Assembly (NCBI GenBank): GCA_002803225.1
Contig: NXFV01002065.1
Location: 1 to 25,633, forward strand
Length of the DNA: 25,633 bases
Origin: Gamarada debralockiae
Lineage: Eukaryota > Ascomycota > Leotiomycetes > Helotiales > Hyphodiscaceae
Reading direction: 5' to 3'
The notes below the pieces were generated by a model that saw nothing but the letters and a program-made list of their open reading frames with translations, did no database searches and was not told the origin of the DNA. Shown here one piece after another: positions 1 through 9,007 of the stretch. Numbering within the stretch: the first letter of the stretch is position 1; every line of letters starts with the position of its first letter. The position numbers and the translations under genes were made by a program.

Positions 1-1
1 T

Positions 2-406
2 CTGATCTACTGTGGGCATCAGGGCAACAAGATCCACATTAAGTTAGCTACAAATTCCATCCTTCGTGCGTCCGGCTCCACGCGTCAGCCAGACATGCAA
101 TGGGCGCGTCAATGGTTCAACAGAAATGAGAACTGGTACAAACAGCTTCGTGCGAAGACACTAGCGGCAGAAAGGAAGGCAGCGCACAGGAAGGAGGACC
201 TCGAAAAGCACTTTAATGAGTTCAATGATACGATGATCGAATACAGCATTAACTCCTCGGATGTGTACAATATAGACGAGAGACGGTTCTGGATTGGAGT
301 TATTACTGGCAGAATTGTTAATACACACCTATCAACTAAGGCTGTTTACCTTGCGGATCCTGATAATCGAGAGTCCTTGACTGCTGTTGGAATGAGTAAT
401 CAGTGA
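2..406 (+). pseudogene. pogo/Fot1-type (Tc1/mariner superfamily) transposase fragment
   Basis: The frame is open from base 2, so the left end is cut by the window, and it stops at a TGA ending at 406. About 134 codons remain. They cover the end of a CENP-B/Tc5-type DNA-binding region (WARQWFNRN, 'W-ar-F-xR' pattern) and the start of the DDE domain: YNIDERRFWIG matches the first catalytic Asp block of Fot1/pogo elements (usually N-x-DE-x-GF-x-xG), followed by an xxVYLADPDNRESLTAV stretch like the family's NRE-S/I-TAVE block. The remaining DDE catalytic residues are missing, because the stop falls about 40 residues after the first Asp and no continuation is seen downstream. The DEtGF signature is changed to DERRF. 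A dead copy is the simplest reading. Family call is by motif memory; the exact subfamily is not resolved. Confidence 0.75.
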
Positions 407-451
407 CTCTGGTTCTAGGCACCATAATGTTGGTGACTCTGGCTCTAGGCA
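403..451. repeat. Two direct copies of a 19-bp word after the transposase relic
   Basis: A 19-base word beginning GTGACTCTGG and ending CTAGGCA occurs at 403-421 and again at 433-451 with one mismatch (T/C). It starts at the stop of the transposase frame. A second small tandem (GGCATCACAT) follows at 481-499. They may be debris of element excision or replication slippage; no function can be assigned. Confidence 0.6.
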
Positions 452-1559
452 GATAGTCAGTATTCCTGGTTATCTCACATGGCATCACATGGCATCACAG
501 CCCACTTGAGCAGTGTGATGAGTTCTATGAGTCATAGGGAGATTTCTGTCAATAAGTACGACTACTGTACTTGGTTTGTTCGTTAGTATTTCCAGTATCT
601 TTACAGCCTTAATAATCCAACCACATTCTCCTTACTTCTCGTCCGTCGCGTGACCATATTGCAAGAGGCTCCCTGGGATTGATCCGAAGTTGCACCCAGA
701 GCAGATTGCTATGACCTCCCATTGGCCATTGGCTTGGCTGCTCTCACGAACAAGGGAAGAACTGGAAGGGCTTGTGACAGTTTCGTTCGCTCTGATCCTC
801 GAATTGCCGTCACTTCCTAGCCGCTGTCCACTTGACGTCGCTGCGCTTATCAAGTGTGTGCTGAGTGGGCAAGTTTTGTGAACCGTGATTTCTCTCATAT
901 TCTTCGGTACTGGGGTCCTTCATATGTCTTAAAGAGTCGTTTCAATTCCCAGGGCCGCCTCGTGCGTCACTCAGTCTCTCTTTCTCTCTTTTTTTTTTTT
1001 TTTTGGTGCGTCTCATCCACTTTGAAATGAACCTCAAACTGCAGGAAATGATGTTATAGTTTCAAGGATACAACAGTTTGTGTTTATTTTCCAAGCTGTA
1101 TTTTGCCCTATTCTACAACTCATCTCTAACGAACTCACAACTTCCTCGCTTGAACTGGTATAAAGAGTCTAGGGGCAATTTGGACTTCGTCGAGCAAAGG
1201 TTAATTCTCGCTGAATTGAGTTGAGGCATGAGGTCAGACTTGACAATGAACCCACCGGAAGCCATTGTCACACTTCTCGCCCACCATACGATTCATGGTA
1301 CAATTGTCGACTGCGCTTGAAGACACGATTCGGTAAAGTTGCATACTCGAATTGATCGCAATTATCATCCCAAATGCATGGATCTCTGTCTATATAAGAG
1401 ATGTATTTGATCGTCGTCAAGCTGAAGAAATCTGGGCTTAGTTAGATTGGTGGTAGAAGCGAAGATGGTTTCTGGAATAGTAAAGTCTGAAAACAAGCTG
1501 AGAATTTGAGAGATATTTCTTTTCGTGACGTGAAGTGTGTGATATGTCTCTCGGCGTAT
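407..1559. other. Gene-free stretch with CT/T simple sequence
   Basis: No convincing coding signal was found on either strand. The only marked structure is a CT-rich run leading into 16 consecutive T (974-1004, T run 989-1004). Short ORFs here start at non-ATG codons or have no recognisable similarity. Confidence 0.6.
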
Positions 1560-2438
1560 TGGGGGAATGAGGTTAGGCGTCCTAGGTCCAAGCGAAAGCT
1601 CTCCTAGATCGATTGCAACCTGATTTGAAGAGACGTTTCCCATGCCAAGTAAAGCAGCAAGAGCTCGCAAGTCGCCGAGATTCTGTGCAAATCGAGTGCG
1701 AGAAATGGTCTGTACATACAATCTCCGTCTCGTACTTGGATGATATTGAAAGACTCTGGAGGTAGTCCAGAGTCGGACAAAGAATGGTATCTGCGATGGC
1801 TGCCTAGTCGGGCGCCTTAAGTTTATGAACAAGACCATCAAAAAGGCGATTTTGCCGTTCAGACCATCCTTGGCCAAACTTCTCGAACTTTGCAGCGGTT
1901 GATAGAACCGCTTCCCGGATTTTCCACGGCGATGTCCCATATCTCCACAGGAACGCTGCAAGATCCGGTCTAGTGCTCATGCCACGGTTCTTTGTAAGGA
2001 CGAATTCTTCGCCATTACAAAATTCCGTAAGGATATTTCCTAAGGATGATGTTTGGATCCAAACTCCTACTCCTCTTTTTGGATCTCAAGTCCCACTGAA
2101 CGGATGGCTCTCTTCATGCACCAGTCGTCACCCGAAAAGCCCGGAGCTTCAAGTTCGACGGGATGGCGAGGGTTGCCATAGAGCCTTGCAGACTTGACGC
2201 GGCTTCCAACTGCAGGCTGACTCTCGTAGATCGTAACATCAGCGTCGAAACGGCCCCAAGTTAGCTCTCGTAAGAAGAAAGCCATCGATGATCCTGCAAT
2301 ACCTGCTCCTATGGACATTATCTTTCTCCTGTTCAGATCGTCCGAGGTTCTTGATTTCGGGTCAATCAAAGGCGACTGGCTTTGATTTGCACTTACTAGA
2401 AAGATGAAAAAAGCAATGGCGATATACAAGGACAGCAT
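1560..2438 (-). pseudogene. Decayed prenylcysteine oxidase (lyase) gene
   Basis: Starts with ATG at 2438 and a hydrophobic signal-peptide-like N-terminus (MLSLYIAIAFFIFLVSA). Then comes a dinucleotide-binding motif of an FAD enzyme, IGAGIAGSSMAFFL, followed by a VTIYESQPAVGSR strand as in prenylcysteine oxidases, which oxidatively cleave prenylcysteines left from degraded prenylated proteins in lysosome or vacuole. The first frame ends at TAG after GLEIQKEE (stop 2069-2067). The next frame continues at once with VGVWIQTSSLGN...FLWRYGTSPWKIREAVLSTAAKF, typical of the family's central region. A one-base loss in an AAAAA tract would explain the shift. That frame stops (TAG) after KLKAPD near 1803. 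A further frame carries a degraded FAQNLGDLRALAALLGMG block resembling the family's YGQN...HALA segment. Expected length is about 500 aa, so the C-terminal half is lost. At least two frameshifts make this a pseudogene. Confidence 0.7.
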
Positions 2439-2983
2439 TCAATTGGAAATTGATCAAACTGGCAGCAGCCAGAATACAAGGGTCATGTAGGAGTAAGCAC
2501 CTTGAAAGCTCCGGCTCGAATCTTCTGATGTGACTTGAAGTTTAAATGGGGCTCTGTTCAAAATCTCCACTAATGGATAATCCGAATGATATGAAGACAG
2601 CGAAATGTGTCTCAGCACAAAATGCTGAAGTGAGATTATCATTTGTGTTGGTTGGAACTGCCTAATCAGGTATAGCCTGTATTTTCCCCTCTTTGGTAAT
2701 ATAAGAGAGCTCTTCCCCTCCTTGTATTTCAGCTCCTTAGATATCAGCTAGGTCTAGAAATGCCACTATATTTCGCCCCCAAAATACAGCTCAACTGACA
2801 ATTTGGCGAAGTGCTGCACAGCCATTCTGATGTCCTACGGTTCTGAAACTGCCATTGGTCTGTTAGTTTTTCGATTTCTCGTCCAATCAGCGTATGGTAG
2901 CAGAAAGTCTTTTTTCAAAAGGCAACGTTAAGTTACACAGCGCCACCATTCAGTCTAAGCTCTCTCTTGACAGACTCATTCCG
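2439..2983. other. Gene-free stretch upstream of the oxidase relic
   Basis: Between the relic start and the stop of the next minus-strand ORF I see no coding region with recognisable content. It presumably holds the old promoter of the oxidase and the 3' end of the 2984-3487 gene. Confidence 0.5.
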
Positions 2984-3487
2984 TCATTCGGAGGGTGTGT
3001 CACGCAACTTTGGCCTCTGGCTACTCATGTTTGATCCAAAACTGTGATCTGACAGAAGTGGTGACCCCGTAACTTCGATCCAAACAACGAAAGTTTGCTC
3101 AATGCCACACTTTGAACACATCCGATGGAAAGTTCGCCTCCGTCTCAAGCCAGATTGAAGCGCTTCCCACGTACTTGTATCAATTTCGTAGAAGACCACT
3201 CCATCAGCAAAGACTTCAGGTGCGAAATGGAAGATTTCGCTGCCTTTGACGGGATGTCCATTTTTCATCCCTTTCTTTACTTCTATGACGACTGAGGGAT
3301 CATTGGCGGGGTAGCCTTCGAATCTGGCCATGACATGCTCCTCAGTGCCGGCTATGAGGAAACTGTGGTAGTCAGGGTCTATGTGGTAGTTGGTGGAGTT
3401 GTTAGCTTGAAACTGAAGCTTCTCGATGGTGTCCCAGACGAATTTCCAGCAACAATGCCAAGCAGTGTGATTTTCTCCTTGGGCCAT
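2984..3487 (-). CDS. Hypothetical protein, 167 aa, unrecognised
   Basis: An intact single-exon ORF with ATG at 3487. The composition looks like a real globular protein, with well-spread hydrophobics and W/Y/F residues, and begins MAQGENHTAWHCCWKF. A mid-region reads VMARFEGYPANDPSVVIEVKKGMKNGHPVKG split by polar loops, then a strand-like region ADGVVFYEIDTSTWEAL. A CSKCGIEQ pair of cysteines near residue 124 could be half of a zinc site, although only one CxxC is present. There is no signal peptide or membrane span. It lies between relic genes on the same strand, so it could itself be a remnant or an orphan accessory gene. I do not recognise the family and assign no function. Confidence 0.45.
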   Translation of the reverse strand: MAQGENHTAWHCCWKFVWDTIEKLQFQANNSTNYHIDPDYHSFLIAGTEEHVMARFEGYPANDPSVVIEVKKGMKNGHPVKGSEIFHFAPEVFADGVVFYEIDTSTWEALQSGLRRRRTFHRMCSKCGIEQTFVVWIEVTGSPLLSDHSFGSNMSSQRPKLRDTPSE

Positions 3488-3975
3488 AGTGATTTGATGA
3501 ATTAGGTACGAAGAGACTGTTTGCGCGTAAATTTTCTTGAGAACGCACCAAGAAGTGCGGATGAACTGTTGCCAGCGAATTTGTGGTGAGGAGAATTGAG
3601 AAGAGCGAGAGGACTTTCTCTCCCATACTTGAGCGAGAGGGCTCCCATTCCGTCCAAAGGAAGTGCTGCTGGCAATGAGTCTCTGGTCGTCAGATATTTA
3701 CTGAGTCATCTTCCTTCATTGACTTATAGGATGAGTAGGACAGTCTCGCAAACTGAGCAGAAAATCAGGCAATATCAGAAAGGCAAACAAAAGTCAAGTG
3801 TGAAGACATCACCTAGGTGATCAGGATGACTTCATCCTGCAGTTCTTCTGAATCATTCAATTACTTCAATGATCTACCAATAGAACCCAGAAGATTCTTA
3901 ATACTTCCATTGATTTCGCGATCTACGCTTCGTTACGACTCTACTTCTATCCGTCTTTGGCTGACTGTTTCCTTA
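3488..3975. other. Gene-free interval
   Basis: Possible promoter of the 2984-3487 ORF and 3' flank of the 3976-4479 exon. Overlapping short ORFs on both strands have no coding character that I can support. Confidence 0.5.
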
Positions 3976-4479
3976 CTATGACAGCCCCGATTTCGCGCTG
4001 ACAAACGACTGATCCAGATCGAAATCCTCAAACTCCAACACCCTCAGAAAATAACTCCAAGCGCACTCCTTACACTTCCAGCCTACCCTCTCTCCCTCCT
4101 CGGTACTCAAACTCTCGTCTTTCTTCCACCAGTCCTCAACACCCTTCCATCGCTCATCCACAATGTCCTCACTGATCCGCTCAAAGTATTCCTCCGGATA
4201 CATCTGTCGATGGATTTCTTCATTGTTCCTGGCTTGGTCATCATTCTGGCTTCGAGGGACGAAATAAAGGTACGCAAAGTTGCGCTCGGTACCTTTTCCC
4301 TTGGCTGGGCTAATTATCTCGAATTCTATGATCGCTTTGGGGAATCTGATAGGTTCAAGTAATGATGAATCGGTTGGGAAGTGCGTATCGCAAGTTTGTA
4401 TGTTGTAGAGAGCGAGAAGGAAGGTCGTTAACAGCAGAGAGGGACACGAATGTGGAATGCGGTGGGTACTATCAAAATT
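3976..4479 (-). CDS. Hypothetical protein, terminal exon (upstream exons uncertain)
   Basis: The frame is open from 4479 down to the TGA ending at 3976 (167 codons), but the first in-frame ATG is only at 4203. Just upstream of 4479 the minus strand reads GCTGACTCTAG, a good branch point plus 3' splice site, so this is best read as a last exon in phase 0. The protein has a hydrophobic start (SLLLTTFLLALYN), a strand PKAIIEFEIISPAKGKG, an aromatic NFAYLYFVP, an acidic W-rich helical region (DERWKGVEDWWKKDE) and a WKCKECAW cysteine pair near the C-terminus. A candidate first exon with ATG near 4661 and a GTATGT donor near 4627 exists on the minus strand, but I could not close the splice phase. 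Family not recognised. The region from LLLTTF to IIEF resembles the broken gene at 5003-5460. Confidence 0.45.
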   Translation of the reverse strand, partial: NFDSTHRIPHSCPSLLLTTFLLALYNIQTCDTHFPTDSSLLEPIRFPKAIIEFEIISPAKGKGTERNFAYLYFVPRSQNDDQARNNEEIHRQMYPEEYFERISEDIVDERWKGVEDWWKKDESLSTEEGERVGWKCKECAWSYFLRVLEFEDFDLDQSFVSAKSGLS

Positions 4480-5002
4480 CTAGAGTCAGCAATTGTTCAA
4501 TAGAGGTGAAAGATTAGACCTAAGCAATTTTCGTGGCTTGTGAACTCCACAGGTACTCTCTATCGGAAGAATCAGGAGTAAAACTCATGGACCCGGCAGA
4601 TATGCGGGCGTGCGGGAAGAAACATACGTGCAGCACAGTAGTGAATCGGTTGATGTCGACATGTGGTAGATGGTAGGTTGATATTTTGGGTTCTGAGCTT
4701 TACGAAATCAAGTGGCAAAACAGTGAAAGGTTGGAAGTATCGGTGTCACTATGGTGAAGAAGACTTCAGCTGTTTAGGTAGAAACAATCACTTGAAAGCG
4801 TTTCGAGTCAACTAGAGGCGATGATTCCAGAACAGCATTCACTATCTGAGCTAGCACTCGGCAAGCGACGCTCAAATCCTAGAGTGAATATCCTAATATT
4901 CCAACTAGCACTCGCCAAGCGAACCTCAAATCCTAAGAGTGTATGCCCTAATACTATCAGCTTCAGAATCTAAACCCAGAGTGATTCCAGACCCAAAATT
5001 CT
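4480..5002. other. Intergenic/upstream DNA between two related minus-strand loci
   Basis: Contains the likely intron and uncertain upstream exon(s) of the 3976-4479 gene, and a 54-bp imperfect tandem duplication listed separately. No other coding region is supportable. Confidence 0.5.
4851..4957. repeat. Imperfect tandem duplication, about 54-bp unit
   Basis: Two consecutive units, 4851-4904 and 4905-4957, both begin CTAGCACTCG and share CCTCAAATCCTA-like and CCTAATA blocks in the same order, with several substitutions and one-base indels. It lies in non-coding DNA between the 3976-4479 gene and its decayed relative. Confidence 0.7.
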
Positions 5003-5460
5003 TCACGATTCCCTGACAAAAGCCCTCAACTCCCCAAACATCCTATGAGTCACACACAACAGCTTCCCCATCCCACTCAACTCCGCCAAGCGTTCTCTAT
5101 TACCAATATCAATCCCACTTCCAGACGGCTTAATACACTACTCTGCCCCATGCCTCCCAATTTCCTTCCACATAACCCAAAACAAATTCTCTTTCTCGCT
5201 CCACATGATCCTATTCCGATCATTAAAGCCGTACGCGTAATATTCTTTCGAGACCTCGGAAGCTTGGTTTAGGGGATCTTTGGTGGGGATTAGTTTGGTG
5301 ATTTGGATTATGGCGCGGAAGGAGCCGTTGGGACGGAGAACGACCGTGGGAGGGAGGGGAGGAGTGGAGGTTAGGGAGTAGATGCCCCCGGGGCATGGTA
5401 GCGGAGGTTAGGAAGGCTGTTAGGAGGCCGGTGCTGGAGCTTTATGGAGAGGCGTTCATG
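5003..5460 (-). pseudogene. Broken relative of the 3976-4479 orphan gene
   Basis: On the minus strand a long coding-like frame runs from about 5406 to a TGA at 5003-5005. It is interrupted by one TAG at 5138-5140. The text either side looks like protein: GGIYSLTSTPPLPPTVVLR, SFRAIIQITKLIPTKD, EYYAYGFNDRNRIMW, ENLFWVMWKEIG, then after the TAG a helix-like MGKLLCVTHRMFGELRAFV. Upstream, in another frame, GLLTAFLTSATMPRG continues the pattern, so there is also a frameshift near the GGGGG run at about 5388-5392. The order LLTAFL ... SFRAIIQI ... YYAYGF parallels LLLTTFL ... FPKAIIEF ... FAYLYF in the neighbour gene, suggesting a tandem duplicate that has decayed. No function can be assigned. Confidence 0.5.
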
Positions 5461-6056
5461 AGGACGTGGCTGTGGTTTTGGGGAGGAGGGTGAGGAGGTG
5501 AGTGAATGAGGAGGGGATTGCGGAGGCGCAGTAGAAGGGTTACTCGGACATCTTGTTGTGGTTGGTGGAGGTTTCTCTGCTTGCCGGCTGTGAGAAGAAC
5601 GTTGAGAGGTTGAGATGTGATGTCAGTTGTATCTAGCTTCAAAGAGAACAAAGGTGGATGTGGGAAGTGGCATACTTGTGGGTCCTTCTTTGCGTCTGCC
5701 GTTATGGAGGGAGTTTGACTGAGCAAGGATAAACAGCATTTGGGAACAGATTGGTTGAGGAATAACAATGCATGGGAGTGAATGCTATCTGGCAAGCGAG
5801 GATATATTGACTCATCTCATATATGTAGCAGGTGATTCCGCTCTGTGAACCAACAGTAGTTGTCCAGTCATCTAGAGTCCATGTGATGGCTCGTGAAGTC
5901 TCCCTAGTGCATGTCTAATAATGGACAGTGGATGAGGGAGCTATTTCGTTGGCGCGAGCCATTGACTGTCCCAGAAAATCGCCGTCTACATTTCAACGAT
6001 TCAGCTTTTGGTCTCCTACATCGTATCCTTTTTGTTTCTCGTTGTTGTTTTCCCCT
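5461..6056. other. Gene-free interval
   Basis: Probable old upstream region of the broken gene and the 3' flank of the Med2-like gene. An ORF-like minus-strand stretch at 5442-5795 is compositionally biased (P/H/S/L) and is not supported. Confidence 0.5.
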
Positions 6057-7206
6057 TTATTCCAGGCCGAAAAATGCACTATCGAAGTCTCCATGCTCCA
6101 TCTCACCTCCACCACCTGAGGTTCCATCATCTCCCCCATCGAAGAATATATCGTTGAAGACGCTATCATCACCGCCGGCCGTACCCAGCTCCAAATCCAA
6201 GTCCATCATATCGCCTCCCCCACTAGTGTTTCCCATGCCGAATATGTCGTCCTGCTTATTGCCAGTGTTATTCGTGTTGCTAGCGTCATTTGAGGTTTGG
6301 AGATCCGCCATGTTGAAATCTTGAGAGTTGCCGAATGTGGATAGATCGAAGTCGTTTTGACCTTGGGTATTACTCGAATCGAGGAATTCCATGCCGTCGA
6401 AATTCATGTCCGAGCCATCATTATTGCCGCCGCTATCAGGCATATCGAATAATGAATCGATGGATGAATCTTGGAGTCCAGAGGTGGCAGGAGCACGGTC
6501 ATCCGTTGTGGTAGTGGTATCGATACCTAAGCCAACTGGATTGGACTTGCTGTTGGTCTCGTTCATGGAGCTTGGCGGTGATGGACCTTGCAGCCCCTTG
6601 GAGCTATCCAAAGCCTTTGGTATACTCTCCTTCGGCGTATCTGCTGTCTCGATTGGCTTTTTATCTTCCGTCGGTTCTTGTTCTGGAACGGGAAGTGCAT
6701 TCTTCTCCTCTTTGATCGTGGGTTGAGGTGTGGGCTCGTTGTTCTCCATCATATTGCTTTCTTGTAGATCTCCTGCTGTCATAGAATCTTGTATTGCTGT
6801 GTCTTCGACAGGTTCTACTGGCGGATTTTCTAACGCAAGTCGTTGTGCTCGCAATTCCTCCAGATCTCGCAAGAATACCGCTTTCGCCCGAACCTGACCC
6901 CTTTATTAGCATAGCGCTTACAACAGCATGTAGACACCGTGGGATCTCACAATATCGCACTCGAGATCATCGAGCGCCTGATGGAAGTTGTCGATAGCAC
7001 CTGGAAAGAAGGATCGTAGTCTGGTGTTGGAATTCGCCAGTGTTCTCCCCCCTTCTTTATCCGACGCGCGAAGAGCTCTGCCAACCTCTATGAGCTGCGG
7101 ATAGTTAGTATATGAACAATAGAGACGGGAAACGAGCACTCACGATGCCATTGATCATGCTCTGAAGCACATCTATGGGCTGCTTCGGGCGATGTGTTTG
7201 CGCCAT
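6057..7206 (-). CDS. Probable Mediator tail subunit, Med2-like (347 aa)
   Basis: Three exons on the minus strand: 7206-7144, 7094-6951 and 6893-6057. The introns are 49 and 57 nt (donors GTGAGT and GTGAGA, acceptors CAG, ACTAAC branch point in the first), and all joins are phase 0. ATG at 7206 has A at -3. Residues 1-100 form a conserved-looking helical domain: QPIDVLQSMINGI, VGRALRASDKEGGRTLAN, FPGAIDNFHQALDDLECDI, RAKAVFLRDLEELRAQR. The rest is disordered, first P/E/T/K rich, then a D/N/G/M/F-rich acidic tail (blocks such as NFDGMEFLD and DMMDLDLELG) ending DSAFFGLE. A short N-terminal helical module with an 'FHxxLDDLE' core and a low-complexity acidic tail matches my memory of fungal Med2, a tail-module subunit contacting activators in the nucleus. 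The name is tentative; the gene model is strong. It is divergent from the Pub1-like gene. Confidence 0.75.
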
Positions 7207-8401
7207 ATTTCAGCTTGCAACTCCAACTCGTTCTAATTCTGGATATTTGGATAGAGGCTTTTGAGGTTATAAGAGGAAAAAGTGATAGAAACCCGGGGTT
7301 GTATCTGCTTGAATGGCTTACGGATTGGAAAATGGAGAAGTTGTCGATTGCATCACAACTCTTTGAGCCTTGTGATGTCTCCTTAGCTGTAGTCCGTGCG
7401 CAATAGGCGCCGGTTGGATCCACCACGGAAGACTAAACTGCAACTCCCGCTATCGAAATGCGACTCTGCACTGACAGCCCATTTTTCAGCCTCTTGAAAC
7501 CCAACTGGGGAAAATAAGCAATAAGGACTGTGATTAAAGCACGTCGTTTGGCGCATGGAGCTCGCGCGGGTCATAACCTGCCCTCTCGTCAAGACCGCAT
7601 CTCGTGTGATTGAGTGCGCGTCTGTGGATTCGGGGATTTAAAGGTTGGCGCTCTGAATCCCAAAGTACTTTACTTTGTCACCATACCGAAGCATTTGCAA
7701 GAGCCAGGATACTCCTCTTGTTTTTGAATTGGATGAAGTTGATGCTCTGAGAAGGGAATCAACTTAAACTACAAGCCATATCAGGCCCCTCTCCAAAATC
7801 TGATAGACTTTCTACTTGGTTATTATTCTTCGCTGTCCTCACAGAATAAGATCCGCGGACTCTCAAAAGTCTGTGGACCCCAATGATATGCGTTCGCCTG
7901 CCCCTGAATGACATCGAAGATGAGAGATGTCTGCATAGGTACCTATACAAGTACATCGAAATTAATTCTGCAGGTAATTTCTAACTAGAACTCATTTAAA
8001 GAGATGATTGTGAGCGATTTCTTGCTACAAAACTCTCCTTTGCTTATATGAGACTCAATAGAACGATCTTTGTTCTCAATTATTTGTTATCTGCAGTTCT
8101 TCTCGATTAAGCCTTACCAGTTCGGTTCCTCATGTCATATCAGATGTGTCCACACCACTCTCATCCAAAGCGTTTCGAATTTTGATACAAAAATAGCTAT
8201 ATGTTTCGAATAGAAAGATCTAATAGAACCATTTTATTAAATAAAAATACATTTTATCTTCATCCTCGAAATTTTAAATGTCTCCTTCTTTTCCGTCTGA
8301 TCTTCAAATCTTATGCAGCCACAGGCAACAGCTGGGAAGCAGGGGCCAAAAGTCCTCGCTAGAGGTTCGCGCTAATCCACGGCCCTAGGTTTCTCGCGAT
8401 G
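7207..8401. other. Intergenic region between divergent Med2-like and Pub1-like genes
   Basis: No coding region is supportable. It includes an AT-rich patch around 8212-8280 and should contain promoters for both divergent genes. Short ORFs here lack ATG starts or recognisable sequence. Confidence 0.55.
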
Positions 8402-9007
8402 CTCACCTATCTTCTTCCACTACTCTCTCTCATTGAATAATCCACAGCGTTTTCCCCTCCATCAACCGGCGTCTGGAATCTTGAGTGGCATTTCTCCTCT
8501 CTCTTCCTCTCGTCATTTTCGCTATTCCTTTCTTCCTTTCAATCAGTCCGTCATCGTCCTCCTCGTCTCGTCGTCGTCCTTCATCTTTTTCCCAATCTTC
8601 TCGATCTGTCGCGCAAGAGCCCCCTCCTCGTTCGTGCTCATCCCGCTCCTCTTCATTCGACAGCCCACTGTCGCATACTCTTTAAGTCGTCAACCGTTGT
8701 CTTGTACAAGCGATTTTTCTCACTTGTCGGCATTCACTCTTCTTCGAATCCTTTCGCAGTCCTACATCGATTTTTTCGAGTCTCACAACGCGCTTCTTAT
8801 CGTTCGAGTCCCATTAGAGCTCTATAATCAGCGCAACATCGACGAAGCTCAGCTCTATCCTCCCTCTGTGTTATCTCGAATTTTCCGGCCTCTACACATA
8901 CACCTTGCCCGTTCGAACGACTTAATCAGAGCTCGACTTTCTCAATTCGCTCGTCTTTTTTGCACATCCTACGAAACGAATTTCTTCGACGTTCGCCATC
9001 TTTCGAC
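8402..9007 (+). promoter_or_regulatory. Pyrimidine-rich, ATG-free leader of the Pub1-like gene
   Basis: Reading line by line, no ATG in any forward frame occurs from 8402 to 9007; the first is the start codon at 9008. The sense strand is rich in CT/TCTTCC/TCGTC runs, typical of fungal promoter and 5' UTR regions. Part or all of it is likely transcribed leader, although the transcription start cannot be placed. Confidence 0.55.

Noticed and set aside
5138..5140. RIP as the cause of the stop in the broken orphan gene
   Set aside because: CAG to TAG would fit CpA to TpA mutation, but the other lesion is a frameshift and no general C-to-T depletion is evident by eye.
5911..6726. Plus-strand ORFs opposite the Med2-like last exon
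   Set aside because: Shadows of the acidic low-complexity minus-strand coding sequence.
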